Shown one piece after another: positions 1 through 13,098 of a DNA stretch of 64,000 bases. The notes under the pieces were generated by a model, which was given only the letters and a program-made list of their open reading frames with translations, did no database searches and was not told the DNA's origin. Source of the stretch: Glandiceps talaboti (lineage: Eukaryota > Hemichordata > Enteropneusta > Spengelidae). The DNA is taken from positions 24,942,223 to 25,006,222 of the forward strand of contig NC_135556.1 of the NCBI RefSeq assembly GCF_964340395.1, written 5' to 3'. Made by a program: the position numbers and the translations under genes. Positions within the stretch are counted from its first letter, which is position 1, and each line of letters starts with the position of its first letter.

Positions 1-59
1 CACGGGACCGGATAAGTGTACATGTGACCCTGGCTATATGGGGAAAACCTGTAGTGACG
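1..59 (+). CDS. EGF-like exon, C-terminal half (partial)
   Basis: The frame beginning at base 2 reads [14 protein letters not shown]. This is the C-x-C-x(8)-C end of an EGF-like domain with the typical Gly-Tyr before the last Cys. A GTATGT donor follows at 60, in phase 1. The first half of the domain lies upstream of the window. Confidence 0.8.
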
Positions 60-308
60 GTATGTGTCGAGATAACGTTAGTTTATTTATAAAACCTTGA
101 CAGCTTCGATGTACAAAATGTCGCTTTACATAATTACATAATGACATACCGACATGATAGTAACAACGACACATAACGGGTAAACACAAGAACATTGGTC
201 ACATTCTTCGGGGTTTGATATCGCCTTATGACATACCTAAAAGATCCCGACCTACCTACCTACCTACCTACCTACCTACATACATACATACATACATACA
301 TACATACA

Positions 309-340
<32 letters not shown>

Positions 341-437
341 CATACATACATACATACATACATACATACATACATACATAACAGGTATATATATGTATGT
401 ATGTAATATATATATATATATATATATGTGTGTGTAT

Positions 438-491
<54 letters not shown>

Positions 492-2548
492 ATACACACC
501 TTTGTTCTTGTCCCTGTTGCTTTCATGAAAGGTATTTGGTACAACTGATCTAGTATATATACCATAATCTTTTTTCTGTCAATTATCGTATCTATGTATC
601 TATCTAATATAGAAGTCACCCACTGTCTAAGTTCTTGTATTCATGTGAATCTAACTATTTCCTGAAAGCAACACGTCATTTATGTATATATGTAAAATGC
701 ATAGACGTTTTTTTGGGGGTCATTAGTATGTCGGTATATGACTAGCACGTCTAGGCCTACCGTTACGAGACACGTAAACAATCAGTTTGTATTGCAGTTC
801 ACCAAAACCCTTATAAGCAATACGGCAAAAGTTGTGACTGGTACCACCAACACCAAACTGTATTTAGACGTTTTAAAGTAGATCATTCATCTTGATGATT
901 TCATCATTTCTGACTTGTGTGAACTCATTACATGCACCGTCTTTAAATGTTTGCCGTTGGCACTATCAAAGATTGCAACCAATTTGAAGACAAAACACTT
1001 TTGTTTGACTATGTTAGTATGTACAGCTGGTAACACATTTGTGGTTTCAGCAGTACCATAAAAATGTACATAAATGCTCCAATGACGTAGAAACTGACCA
1101 CAGACAAAATTTATTTAGATACTCCAAATTTTGTCTAGGCCATAATCTATCCAGACACTTTCGTTGGCGCCTAATCAAAGTTTGGGTGTGACAGGTATTA
1201 TATTCCTGACAAGGTCATACACTGATGATACAGTAATACTTCTCAACGATATAAGCTTATTGATGGTTACATTCTGATAACATGGGATGTACCACGTTGA
1301 ATTTCCAATGAACAAGTTTAACTCTCAGGTTTAAACCTAAACGTCAACTTTCCGAAATAATTCAATTGGGAACTTCTCTACTTTCCCACATAATACGATA
1401 TACTTAGTGAGAATTGTACATGTATTTTTGAACTCTTCCACAACCATCGAGTTAACATTTCAAGTTTCCCACCACTACTGTGTGACTTCCCACAGCTTTC
1501 CAGATTTCAATTCATCTAGATCTGACACGTAGCACAATGCACTTTTCGTCGGCCGTGACCTCCTTTTGTGAGAAGTGGGTTATATTGTATGCAGAATTAG
1601 AGACATTCATTAGAACTACTACTACTACTATAGCTTTAGGTTCGTCATTAATTTGTTAGAAGCACAACCTGTTCATCAAAGTTGAAATTGCCTTGAACCA
1701 CAACAGACAAAGAAGTCCGTTCTTGAACCTGGAGGGTTTATCTTTGGATTAGTTTGTTATGCTACTGTTGTGCATGATAAGAAAGGATATTTACTTTAAG
1801 TCTGAGCTGATAATTGATCAATTAAATGTTAAGTAATTATCGTATTTAGTTTGTTGGTGGAGGGTCTATGGTTTGACCGTAATGGACGAGATGGAAGAGA
1901 TAAGCTGGTTTCCATGTCTGTAGTATTACCCACAGGCTACATCAGCGTGTCTCTTCTAGCCATTTACTTACACATACATAGCACACAGACATGTAACTCA
2001 TTGACTCGCAGAAATACAGAAATACAAACAGACACAAGACATACATATATGTGTGTATGTATGTGTGTATGTATGTATGTGTGTATGTATGTATGTATGT
2101 ATGTATGTATGTATGTATGTATGTATGTATGTATGTATGTATGTATGTATGTATGTATGTATGTATGTGTGTGTATGTATGTATGTGTGTCTGTGTGTAC
2201 GTATGTATGTATGTATGTATGTATGTATGTATGTATGTATGTATGTATGTATGTATGTATGTACATTTTGTATGTATGTATGTATGTGTGTGTGTATGTA
2301 TGTATGTATGTATGTATGTATGTATGTATGTATGTCTGTGTGTACGTATGTATGTATGTATGTATGTATGTATGTATGTATGTATGTATGTGTGTACGTA
2401 CGTACGTATGTATGTATGTATGTATGTATGTATGTATGCATGTATGTATGTATGTATGTATGTATGTATGTATGTATGTATGTATGTATGTATGTATGTG
2501 TGTGTGGGTGGGTGGATGGATGGATGGATGGATAAATGGATGGATGGA

Positions 2549-2614
<66 letters not shown>

Positions 2615-2618
2615 TATA

Positions 2619-2711
<93 letters not shown>

Positions 2712-5147
2712 ACGACGTGGCACGACACACTCTAATATTATGATGAATCTTTCTTAAGTTTATACTTCATCGAACCCCGTACCCTCATGACAGCTTCAAT
2801 CTTCAATTTCATTGGATTAGTGGAATGGCTACATTTATTCATTACAATTTGTACACCATGATAAGACCAACAATTCACAAATAAAAAGGCTACCCAAGGC
2901 AGTCAACACTGGTCGATAAGAATGGAATGTATATGTGATTGTTTCTTATCATGATACCATCCTCTTCTCAGGTAGTCTATCCAAGATAGATGTGTGTTTA
3001 TCTAACGTGATACTAGTATTGTTCCTTATCGTGTTGTTACCATGCAGATTACAACGAATGTAGAGATAACGTGTGTCAACATAGGTGTATGAACACAAAG
3101 GGTAGTTATCGCTGTTACTGTCGTCATGGTTACGTACTATCAGAAGACGGGCGTACATGTTATCGTAAGTATTGCGGGAACATAAGAGCAGGATTGACAA
3201 GTTGATTAATTTGTTGCTGATCAATCGAATTACTTGATCAGTTAGTTATATTCGCTGGTCGGTTGATTGGTTCTAGTTCATTGTGGTTGATTTCTTCTTC
3301 CTTACTGTATGCTACTTGCGTTATATGTTTTTTGCCTTTTTAATTTCCAACATGTGTTTTGCAACCTGGTATAGTCAGATATGGCCACCATACGTGTGAC
3401 CATTAGATTGGTATCACCAGTACCATGCTAAAATGAAAGTACTGTGGTGTAATTTAGCTCGATTTTCAGGGTCAGACAAACGATATGATCAGCATACCTA
3501 AATGTCAACATCCTGTTGTCATGGCATACTTAGAAACGGCGAGTGGTCAATGTATGTAGTGTTCTCAGAGTCCTGGACAATTTAACACCTTAACCACCCG
3601 ATCTGTATTGCGCCATAAATGAAAGTAATGTTGACTGTCTAGAAAGAAAATTAAAAATTACATCATGAATTAGCATAATTGGAGAATACCACCCTGGCTG
3701 TTGTTTAAATCGTTGTGTGTGGCCCACCATAGAATAGTGTAAGTTTGACTTGCTTCCTTAAAGTAGTAATGAAGATGGAGTTTGTCAGAAAGAAGCCTGT
3801 CTAATTCTATTACAAGTATCTATAAATTAGCATGTTACAGTAATGAATCGGGTTGTTGTGTGTTCAAGACTGCAAGTCGTTAGTGTGGCGTATTGTTGAT
3901 TGTTATAATACTGCCTGTTATGGTCACTTAGGTGATTCCATTGCACAACCATACATGTCAATTTGATATTCAGCTGACCTTTAGGTAAACAAGTTGGTCA
4001 GCATTCGCAAAAAGATGACCCAACCAAGTATCATACTTTTGACTGAAAGAGGGCGCACTATAGCGAAATTGGTGGCTACTAGTCTGTAAATTTGGTGATA
4101 TTTGTTGCTTTGTTTACTGACGAATACTATTATCATCAGTGTCAGTCTAAAAGTAAGATTTTCTACTATTTTCTGTAGGAGACAACCGCTGTCGAGTTGA
4201 CCGTTGCCACTACGGCTGTATCAATGATAAAGTGGGTTTCCGCTGTAATTGCCCTGATGGTTTAAAACTGGGAAGCGACAAAAGAACGTGCATTGGTAAG
4301 TTTAAGTAATTTGTGAAAACTTAAATGTCCCGGACTATTACGCATGCGCAGGCAAAGTGTCAAACAAAATATATGTTTAGTAATGGCATACGTTCGTCAC
4401 GATACAATGCACGTTTATGTCATTGCTTCATCTATGGAACATTTCTTCAAAGCAATCCTATAAAGCGCCCAAAAGCGCATGTGCAATTTACACATCTCGA
4501 CCAAGAACCGTTACCATTTCGCAAATATAATAACACTGTATCTAGTTAACACTCTTTTTGAGAGAGATGCCACATGTTTTTCAAGATTTTGCTTTTAAAA
4601 CGTGCATTATATCAGCTTGACATTTACAGAGCCAAATTATGTGCCACATCCCGTGCCAAATGCTGTTCCAGTCATAATTGTGCATTTTCCCCATTTCAGA
4701 TATCGACGAGTGTGCTACTATACCCAATGTCTGTCCACGAAGACGTCGATGTCAAAATACATTCGGCAACTATATGTGTATGTGTGACATAGGATATTCA
4801 TTCCAATATGTCGAGGGACGCTTAAGGTGTCGAGGTATAGCTACTTAATTATTATTTTTCAAGAGATGAAACGAAGTATAGAGGTGCATGATGCGTTTTG
4901 GTCTGAATTGTAAATGAAATTATCAACCCAGCATATTCAATAAATAACACATAGGTTGGACTTATATAGATCTGTTGGAGGGTATAAAGAACGGCCTACC
5001 GTGTGAATATATTAATTCTTGCCATTACGATCTATAGCAATTCTCATTGGAATTGATGCAGCAGCAGTTTTTAGTTTTGAGATATCGCGTTCAAAGACAG
5101 ACATACATACATACATACATACATACATACATACATACATACATACA

Positions 5148-5181
<34 letters not shown>

Positions 5182-7804
5182 CATACATACATACATAAGA
5201 AAAAACCTTCAACAATGTGTACACAAATGATGACGTAATTTTCTTTGCGCCAAAGACTTGCGTCAATGATCAGATATTATTTTTTTCAAACTGTAATATC
5301 GAGTTAACAAATACCTGTAGCTACATGTAGTAACCTTAATCGAATAAGCTCACTAAATCAACTTATTAGCTAAAGCGAAAAATAAAAACTCTTTCTTTTT
5401 TGTGGAAAGAAAGATTTTTTCAATACTGAGTGAAACGTAAATAAAAGATCTTCAATTTGTGATGCTCACCCTAAATTACCATTGCAGCTAAGCTCACGAT
5501 ATTTACTTCTTGCGGCTGTATATTACATTTTTTTCTTCAGACGAAGATGAATGCGAATCTGGTGCCCATGACTGCAGTGAGGATGCCACCTGTTTTAACA
5601 CGGAAGGCTCGTATAATTGTTTCTGTGGTGACGGCTTCTTTGGAGATGGCAAACTGTGTTACGAAATAGGTAAGACATTTTTATCTGAAAATTTCTAAAT
5701 TTAAGGAATGATCGTATTGGTTGAAGGTGATATTAAGGGGCACGGTAATATGTGTCCACATCGAGAACATACACTCAGAGACTGAGAAACAAGTTTCAGC
5801 AGTTTTCTTGTCAATCGCGTGTAATGTAAGTGATGTAAAATCATTACATGACTAAAGAACCCAAAGTTTACAAAAATGTCTTTTTTTTCTAGTGGAATGC
5901 GTTCTTTTTCGTCACTATCTTGACTTTATCCCGTTTTGATTCATAGCTTTTCGCCACTTTTTCTATGGAAAACATCTCGAACACTATTGCGTTCGATTCC
6001 TCGGGTAATTGCAGGCAACGCAAATATTCTTCAGATGTTCTTAACATGAAAATTTGGTGTTTTCGATGTGCTTAGTAATTTTACAGGATTACAATAAAAT
6101 ATAGACACAAGATGTGTATAACATTCTTTTTTTGTTTCTCACCATAGATCCACGTCGATGCTACGATGATCCATGTTCACCTTTGACCTTTTGCAAGGAT
6201 GTAGATTTCCAAGCTAATAGTGTCGACACTGTTATCAATAATGGAATAGTCAAGCTATTTGAGTGTGGTCCATGTCCCGATGGATATACTGGGGACGGAG
6301 AAACTTGCAACAGTGAGAAAATGGTTTCCTAACAGTGCATTACAGAAATTACGATATGTCTCTGTTAACTTTAGAAATGTCCCCGTTTATATTTAGCTCT
6401 AAATCACGTGACGTCTAATCAAACACAGTTGGGTCAATTTTCAGGGATTCGTTTTAGTTAAAACACACTGTCTGGAAGAACATATGTTTTGGAAACAAGT
6501 TAGTTCTCGCTATGTGATGTACCTCCATTACCATTGTAAACCATGAGAATTCTCTACAGAACAATAAGTTACATTTATTCCCGCGAGAACTGTTTCATGA
6601 GCACGGAAAACTTGAAATTATTGTGGGTCGATAGCATATTATCAACAGCTTGAAGTCAGTTGTACTACCGTTGATATTACCTGAATGGTATACGTAACGG
6701 CTGTTTAGAAAGTTATGAATTACGTAAATAGATTAGTTTATGGTTGTCATCGAATTGTGGTCATCATTCCACTTGGCCAATTTTATATTCTACAGCCCTT
6801 TCCGCTGTTTGAAAACATGACATCATCCTTGAACTTGTTATACGAAGTCAAATTGTCATTTTTCTAAAGTATGAGAAAACAGTATTAAAATAGATGTATG
6901 ATTCTATGCAGACCTTTTATTGACAAACTGACGTCTGACTATTAAGAATTACAAGTCATTTATCGCGGAATATGTCAAGAACAATTTAACCTTCACCATA
7001 TTTCATTTTTCAATTATTTCTCGCTATATTAATTCCTCAGAATCAACTGAAGATATCGTTGTGGTAGTCCTTGAAAACACACAACCAACCATCCCCATCC
7101 CTGGTGTCAATGTTCAAGTTCTTAACGGAGCAGAAATCGTCTCCGTGGGAATTACTGGAGTCGACGGCTTTGTGACGTTGGCGGCGCCCTTCGGTTCTCT
7201 AATCATTGTTACAGCCAGTAAAGCTGGGTATTTCGACGCAACGATGACGTATAATGCACAGGACGGCCTAAGTGAGTATGCACGCTATAAGCGTACACAT
7301 GCTGAATTCAAAGCAACCCGAAATATTAATTTGAAATGAAGTCGAAAGTAGTTCTGTGCAACTTGACATAGTATTTCTGCTATAATATCTATTTTCTCGA
7401 TTCAAGTAATTTTTCTCAGACGAATGACAAATTTCAAAAATTTTGCATATACCCTTACTTCTGAATCAGTAGGTCGACATGTATCTTTTCGTAGATGTTC
7501 GTTATATTTCGATTTATTTCACTTTTATTTTCAGAGAACGTACTGACACTGTATATGACATCGCCTAGCAACGATTTGACGAGTGAGTTTATTTATGACG
7601 ACACAGTCTCAAAAACACTGGAGTTCAACGTCAATGGATTGACATATGAATTCATTCTCCCTGAAGGTATGGATATATGGATATTACTCGAATGATTTAT
7701 TATGTTGGATTTTTAATTCATTTTAACTTTGTAACATCGTACTGAATTCCATTTTTTCAAATTAAGGAGACAAGATGTAGCCGGAGATTTGGTTGGGGGA
7801 TGTC

Positions 7805-7863
<59 letters not shown>

Positions 7864-7905
7864 TATGTATGTATGTATGTATGTATGTATGTATGTATGT
7901 ATGTA

Positions 7906-7942
<37 letters not shown>

Positions 7943-10900
7943 ATGTATGTATGTATGTATGTATGTATGTATGTATGTATGTATGTATGTATGTACTAGT
8001 ATGTATGTGTGTGTCACGGTGTGGTTGTACACACTAGAAATTAAAAATCTAGCCTTATCGCCAGATTTCAACCTCTCACTAAACTTCTTTCTAGAGCGGG
8101 TCAAAATCAACTATTAATTAACAGTACAATATCTGAGTAGTACTTATCAGTGAAAGCTTCCGTGTCACCTATCGCAAGTTGACAATAAAATGAATAATTA
8201 TGTAAAGAACCATCGAATTTATCGATTCGATACAACCGGTCAAGAAAATAGATGTTTCAGAGTTTTTTTCTTTGTTGGTCTAGTCCGAGTTTAAAATAAA
8301 ATCATTAATTAATAAAATCATTTATTTCAATGAACGTAGTTTTGTATAATCTATCGAAAGCTGTTCACATTTTATACCACAGGCAGTTTGAATGCAGGCG
8401 TCGGGCAACCGGTGAGGGCGTCCTTCATATCAGTAGACATATCAAAGGGCTTGAGAGGAGTTCCTGAACTCATTGCTTTAGCAAGAGAAACTAGTAATGA
8501 TGCCTTTTTACCAGGTATGATGTTATGAATTTTGATGTCATTTTTAAAATAATGCCAAGCGCACTATCATTTGATGTTGATGCATAATTCTGTGATTTGT
8601 AGACCTCAATACTGAGCCCATCGCATGGAAAGGTCTAGTACTCTTTTTGTACTGGTATTGCTCACTTGCATTAACTGCTGTATTATTTTCGCAAAAAATG
8701 TGCACGTTCCTAGATTACTGAATACTGAAATTTGATACTCCATCAAATTCAAGTCTTCCAAACTTGATTATGTTCGACACGTGGGGTTCATGCGTGAAGG
8801 GAGTTCCTCCCCCTGGCCTCTTGCTGAGAGGGAATTCCTGGCCTAGATGTCACACGGTCGCTTTGAAAACCACAAGCCGGTCACATTACCAGAATTCCCA
8901 ACACCATGTACACATTTTAATTCAAATCCGCCTGAAATATTGTCAATCAAAACGTACCTAGGTGTACCAATTGAGTATCCTCAGCTCAGCATGAAGAGTA
9001 TCGTTTGTCAACTGTCTTATATGGCATATCACGTGATCTGATAACATCGGCAAAATACATGGACCAAAGTTATTATCGTGCTAAAAAGTACATTTATAGT
9101 AATATCATTTTATTTCAGAAGAAAAGTTTAGCAGTGTAAGTATTTAACCATTAAAAGTAGTGATAAAGGTTTATATCGCATTGTAAATGAATACTATGGT
9201 AGTCTTCTTGTGAAGTAAATTTTGTATTTTGTGTATGCATTGTTTTATCAATCTTTGGATATGACTTATCTAGGTATCTATTTATATACATGTACTCATT
9301 AATCTATTTATGTATCTATCATCGTTTCCAACACTTAATGTTAAAATAATTAATTGAAGTAATAGTGTAATGTTTGCAAACGATCAAGGACTACTAGTTC
9401 ATAATAAATCTTGCCTCCTATAATCACGAACTGAAATTGCTAATAGTCTCATTCTCCTTGTCTTACAGAGCTTAAGAAGCGGAACTTGGAAGCTCATACC
9501 ATAGTTGCACTGCGTATGGAAAATGTGATAACACAGACAGTCGTATCCCTAACAATGCCCATAACAGTTAAACTACCCCTCCCTACCACACGTTCATCGG
9601 ATGGTAAAAATGGTTTATCAGCATGGTTTTACAACAACATTGAAGGTAAACTTTAGGTGCTGCAATTAGGTGTTGCAGGTAGAAAGATTTGCATTATAAC
9701 ATTGTAATCGTGATCATTTTATTTTGATTCTTAGTTTTGTCTGATCATGCAGTTGGTCGATGGATGGATGTATTGCTTGGTTGGTTGGTCGATTTGTTTA
9801 TTAATTTGGGTGAAACTTTAGATGTTAGCTTAGATGACTTTCGGACTTACTTCGTACTTTGATACACCAAAGCTAAACAAACAACCCAACTGATCTTACG
9901 ATAACATGGTCATTAGTTTTGATTACACCAAGCCAAATTTGATGAGTAAAGTGCATTTGATACAATCAAGTTAATCTGACTTGTTACACAAAGGATTCCA
10001 TACACTTCATTGTCATGTTTATAGGTACAAGTCAAGAACTGATAAGGATCTTATATCCAAATTATTCTAAGGTTATCGATCCCAGTAAAGGCGTGTAATC
10101 TTTTTCAAAATCTGTTGTAATTAGACAACCTGTTGATTGCTACTTCTCATCGGTTATAGTTAGTTCGTGGCTAGGTTTGTTTTTCAATCGATCTCACACC
10201 ATTGTGCTGGTTAATTTGCATTGTCGGCAGCTCGATGGTTTAACCAGCTGACTAAATAAGACGGTGAATTCGAAGTATTTGCATCATGCAATCAAACTGT
10301 CAAAATGCTGTTGCTAGGGAAAGCCACGCTATCAACAAACTAAGATAGCCACAAACTAAAACTATTGTTGTTACGTTATGTGGTAGATTACATCAGTGCA
10401 CGATACATTATATCAATATATCAGATTATTAGAGGTTTAGTTTTTGTCTGTTTTAGCTAGATAGCATATAGTTGAATTGTTTTCATCTATTTTCTCACTT
10501 GTCCGTGTTTCATTACATCCTAAAGCATGTATACGATTGTTTGTCATAATTATATCATTTCTATTGCACCAGTATGTAGCCATCATACAGCTACCATCTT
10601 GGAAACTTGTTTGTTCGAACTTGCTTTCAGGTTATTGATTAATGTAGTAGATATAACGAGATTATCAAATATTGTACGATGGCTACATACTGGTGCAATA
10701 GAAATGATATAATTATGACATGTTTGTTAAAATTTAGAAATCAGGTTTAGAAATCAGGACCAATGTAACAATTTGTGGGGTCTGCTCTTTGGAGTGCTAT
10801 ATTTGGGTGACTACGAATAGATTTATTTTACCACATAGGAGTATATTTGGAAGATGGCGAAGGGGAGATCATTTCTGGTCAAGACAACTCCAAAGTATGG

Positions 10901-13098
10901 TCTTATCGGACAAAACGGCTCACGTGGCTAGCTGCAGCAACTTTGTGGCCCAATACTCATTGTGTTGAAGTTCGGGTATGCCGTGATGAAAATTGTGCTC
11001 AGCCAGTACCAAATGCCGCCGTCTGGTAAGTGAGTTTATCTGTCTACAGTGAAGTTGACGTTCGGGTGATTAAATAGCAAAATACGTGTTGATTTATTCA
11101 ATTATTATTATTAGAGTTATTCAAGCAAAGTACCACGAGTCATTGATAATATGTACTTTTCTGTTGCAATTTCATGTATAACATGAATTACTATTAGTAG
11201 ACACAACAAGAACAATCGAATACATAAATATTCATTCATACAGACGCCATGATTGTCCCCCTACTGAAAACAGTAGTTTTTATACTAGATAAGATCGGTG
11301 TCGAAATCCGACTAGAGTAATGGTATCGAAACATTCTTTGGGTTTGTTTACTAGGCTGACTGGTATTGACTTCGAGTATTCGACATTCCGTCGAACTAGC
11401 ACTGAGGGTAAAATTTGTTATAATTTAGAAGAAGGTGGAATAGTGCGAATACAGTCTTGTTTTGGTAGTAGTGAAATTACAGTAACGGGTAGTGGAGACC
11501 CGTCGTCGTGTACAGCAGAAGGTCAATGGCAGGACTTGGATGGTGCCGGTCAAGGAATATGTCAAGTTGTAACCATTCTCCATCGGGGTATGTTTGTTGT
11601 TGTTTATTGTCTTGTGCTGTTGTTTTGCTTTTTAATTTCCACTTTTAATGAACAATCATCACGATGAAAACTTTATTTATAAAAAATAATGCAATCATTA
11701 TTTCAATAGGTTTTTATAGACCCGTTGCCTTGGAAATGGTACATAACATATTGTCCTATTTTGAAATGTTAACATATGTTCAGTGCGCATGTATCTAATT
11801 GAATATATTAAAATATGAAAGAGCTGCACCTGAAAATTGGCATGGTGACAATATATCCATACAATATGTATAATTTAACACTCCCAAGTTAAATCATACA
11901 AAACAGAAAAATGCTTCAGTTGAAAATCTAGCCTACAAATTATATGACATATACCCAGGCGGATACATATTGCTTGTGCTCGATGCTCGCCATCTCATTA
12001 AATTATACTCCTGTCCGACACAATAACAAGTAATTAAGATACGCTGTTAGGGGCGCTATTGAACATACTGATTGAAACAACATGCAAATATAAATTAACT
12101 AAGCAGGTATATCAACCTAACCCGTAACAATATAATGTTAGATACTGTAAGCCCATTCCACACTTTTTAAGCTCATTGTGTTTTCATCGGAAAATGTTAA
12201 TGTGCACCCGTCGTGAACGTGAAGAGGACATGGCTACTACTTGTCTTTACCAAAAATGTAATATTGTCACATGAATACATATCAATTGTTTAGACATTAC
12301 AAGTATTATGTAATCGTTAAGCTTACGACTGATGTACGTGCGTCCGCATGCTGCTATGTACTCAGAGCCCAAAGCACAATAAATTATAGTATTCTGAGCT
12401 CAGGATTCACTTTTGACAGTCGAGTAGTTGTATTTATTGATTTGCACTGTAACAGCCGGCTATAAGTCTAACTTCAAGTAGCATGTGGTTATAATAGAAT
12501 AATTGAAAAAACCTACAATTTTTGAACAAATTAATGATTGGATAAGAAAGAGACAAATGTAGAGACCTAAGAATGTTGGATACTAAACTCTTGTCCTTGA
12601 CCTTCAGTTTCAGTTTCAAACTTTGGAATTTTATACCGAGAGCAACCTCTCAAATGTGTGCATCCACGTTACAAATGGAGTGAATGAACCCGTTTTCACC
12701 AGTGTGGATGTCAAGTCTGTGCCAACAGTACACATCCATGATTGCTAGCGAGATAATTTAACTAATTATCGGGAAAAAAACAGTTTGCTATAATTTTCAA
12801 GGGTCAAAAATTAACGGAAAACAGTTACAGCGATCGAATCTTTAATTTCTCAATTCTCTCTTTCCACACAGAGTCTGATATTGTTAACTGTGGTGATCCG
12901 GGTACTCCATCCGAATCGATGAAACTCGGTAACGTCTACTCATTCGGTGCTAACGTGACGTTTACATGCAACGCTGGTTTTGAAATCGTCGGCAGTTCTC
13001 AGCGTATATGTCACTTGTGTGGTGAATGGAGTGGTTCACAGCCGACATGTGTTCCTCGTGAGGGCAGTGGAGACGACGAGGAGTTCAACTTTCTATAA
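1..13098 (+). CDS. Secreted EGF / FAM171-like / sushi modular protein (3' part, multi-exon)
   Basis: This is the 3' part of a gene whose start lies upstream of the window. Exons read from sequence: 1-59, 3048-3164, 4179-4295, 4700-4834, 5541-5669, 6148-6312, 7040-7273, 7535-7666, 8383-8514, 9469-9645, 10839-11025, 11355-11587 and 12872-13098 (TAA at 13096). All have AG/GT borders. Nearly all junctions are phase 1, the usual phase of shuffled extracellular modules; only 11025/11355 is phase 2. Modules in order: EGF repeats, a thrombospondin-like EGF, a FAM171-like beta-rich region, a Cys-containing module and one sushi domain with an acidic tail. No TM segment follows the sushi domain, so the product is predicted to be secreted or matrix-bound. 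No family name is assigned. A possible 15-nt microexon at 9119-9133 is listed separately. Exon borders are confident; the full gene extent and the FAM171 kinship are inferred from remembered sequence patterns. Confidence 0.85.
245..487. repeat. CTAC/CATA and TG microsatellite block in intron
   Basis: Tandem CTAC passes into CATA (to about 383), then TA and TG runs to about 487. It lies in the first visible intron of the EGF gene. The long open frames over it are only the tetranucleotide read in different frames. Confidence 0.97.
2042..2709. repeat. Long TATG array followed by TA array
   Basis: About 470 bp of TATG/TGTG tetranucleotide with a 3' GGAT section (about 2513-2548), then about 155 bp of nearly pure TA. 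This is the longest simple-sequence block in the left part of the window and lies in an intron of the EGF gene. Confidence 0.97.
3048..5669 (+). CDS. Four EGF-like domains, one per exon
   Basis: Exons 3048-3164, 4179-4295, 4700-4834 and 5541-5669 each encode one six-cysteine EGF-like domain and each is bounded by phase-1 introns. The first ([10 protein letters not shown]...), third ([12 protein letters not shown]...) and fourth ([12 protein letters not shown]...) begin with the D-x-[DN]-E-C motif of calcium-binding EGF domains. The fourth also has the mid-domain F-N-T-x-G-S-Y-x-C pattern linked to Asp/Asn hydroxylation. The second ([14 protein letters not shown]) lacks the calcium signature. 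The domains would form an extended, partly calcium-stiffened rod in the extracellular space. Introns of 0.4-1 kb separate them, and one holds a CATA microsatellite. Confidence 0.88.
5097..5198. repeat. CATA microsatellite
   Basis: About 100 bp of the ACAT unit with one TATA interruption, in the intron between EGF exons 4834 and 5541. Confidence 0.97.
6148..6312 (+). CDS. Thrombospondin-type EGF-like exon
   Basis: The 55-codon exon starts [19 protein letters not shown] and ends [17 protein letters not shown]. The CGPCP-x-GYTG-x-G ending is typical of the first EGF-like domain of thrombospondin/COMP-type proteins. An insertion between the third and fourth Cys makes it longer than its neighbours. 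The acceptor (ACCATAG) and donor (A|GTGAG) keep phase 1 at both ends. Confidence 0.8.
7040..11025 (+). CDS. FAM171-ectodomain-like region, five exons
   Basis: Exons 7040-7273, 7535-7666, 8383-8514, 9469-9645 and 10839-11025. The first reads as a carboxypeptidase-regulatory-like fold: [11 protein letters not shown], then TGVDGFVTL, then [14 protein letters not shown]. The last string closely resembles the LIVTASKHGY segment of vertebrate FAM171 proteins. Later pieces (LTLYM near a [25 protein letters not shown]...LTWLAAAT) follow the same order as the FAM171 pattern of TLM-YED, AWR-FD--G-W, LTW-Y, W-AA. FAM171 proteins are type I membrane proteins, but here the region sits inside a protein with no visible TM segment. 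The kinship comes from remembered family sequence, not a search. Confidence 0.65.
7802..8010. repeat. TG and TATG microsatellite block
   Basis: TG, TATG, TG, TATG in turn, about 200 bp, in the intron between 7666 and 8383. Confidence 0.97.
9119..9133 (+). CDS. Possible 15-nt microexon in FAM171-like region
   Basis: TTATTTCAG precedes a 15-nt stretch encoding E-K-F-S across phase-1 borders, followed by GTGTAAGT. Inclusion or skipping both keep the frame between 8514 and 9469. The first possible GT (used here) is a weaker donor than the GTAAGT two bases later, which would break the frame. Treat it as a candidate only. Confidence 0.3.
10542..10720. mobile_element. Foldback MITE with 43-bp perfect inverted ends
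   Basis: Bases 10542-10584 and 10678-10720 are exact reverse complements over 43 bp, enclosing a 93-bp centre. The arms start TGTCATAATTATATCATTTC. TGTTT occurs just outside both ends and could be a target duplication. No coding capacity. It lies in the intron between 9645 and 10839 of the EGF gene. Perfect arms point to a young insertion or gene conversion. Confidence 0.85.
11355..11587 (+). CDS. Cys-containing beta-sandwich-like module
   Basis: The exon continues from 11025 in phase 2 ([20 protein letters not shown] | [10 protein letters not shown]...). It contains [29 protein letters not shown] and a later C...GQGICQ. The 'V-V-x-D ... T-x-x-x-G-x-x-C-Y-x-L' style resembles carboxypeptidase-regulatory or Cna-B-like beta-sandwich domains with added disulfides. 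I do not recognise a named family. It ends in phase 1 at a GTATGT donor. Confidence 0.6.
12872..13098 (+). CDS. Sushi (CCP) domain exon with C-terminal stop
   Basis: One sushi domain is visible: [10 protein letters not shown], then [19 protein letters not shown], then [13 protein letters not shown]. Most of the sushi pattern (C-G-x-P, F-x-C-x-x-G-F, W-S-x-x-x-P-x-C) is present. An extra Cys pair member (ICHLCGEW) is unusual. A short acidic tail ([12 protein letters not shown]) and TAA follow, so the protein ends without a membrane anchor. Confidence 0.85.

Noticed and set aside
2042-2548. CRISPR-like regular repetition
   Set aside because: Simple tetranucleotide repeat with no spacers, and the window is from an animal nuclear genome.
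215-2735. Many open frames of HTYI, MYVC, YIYI type
   Set aside because: They are CATA, TATG and TA microsatellites, which are open in several frames on both strands; no domain or splice logic.
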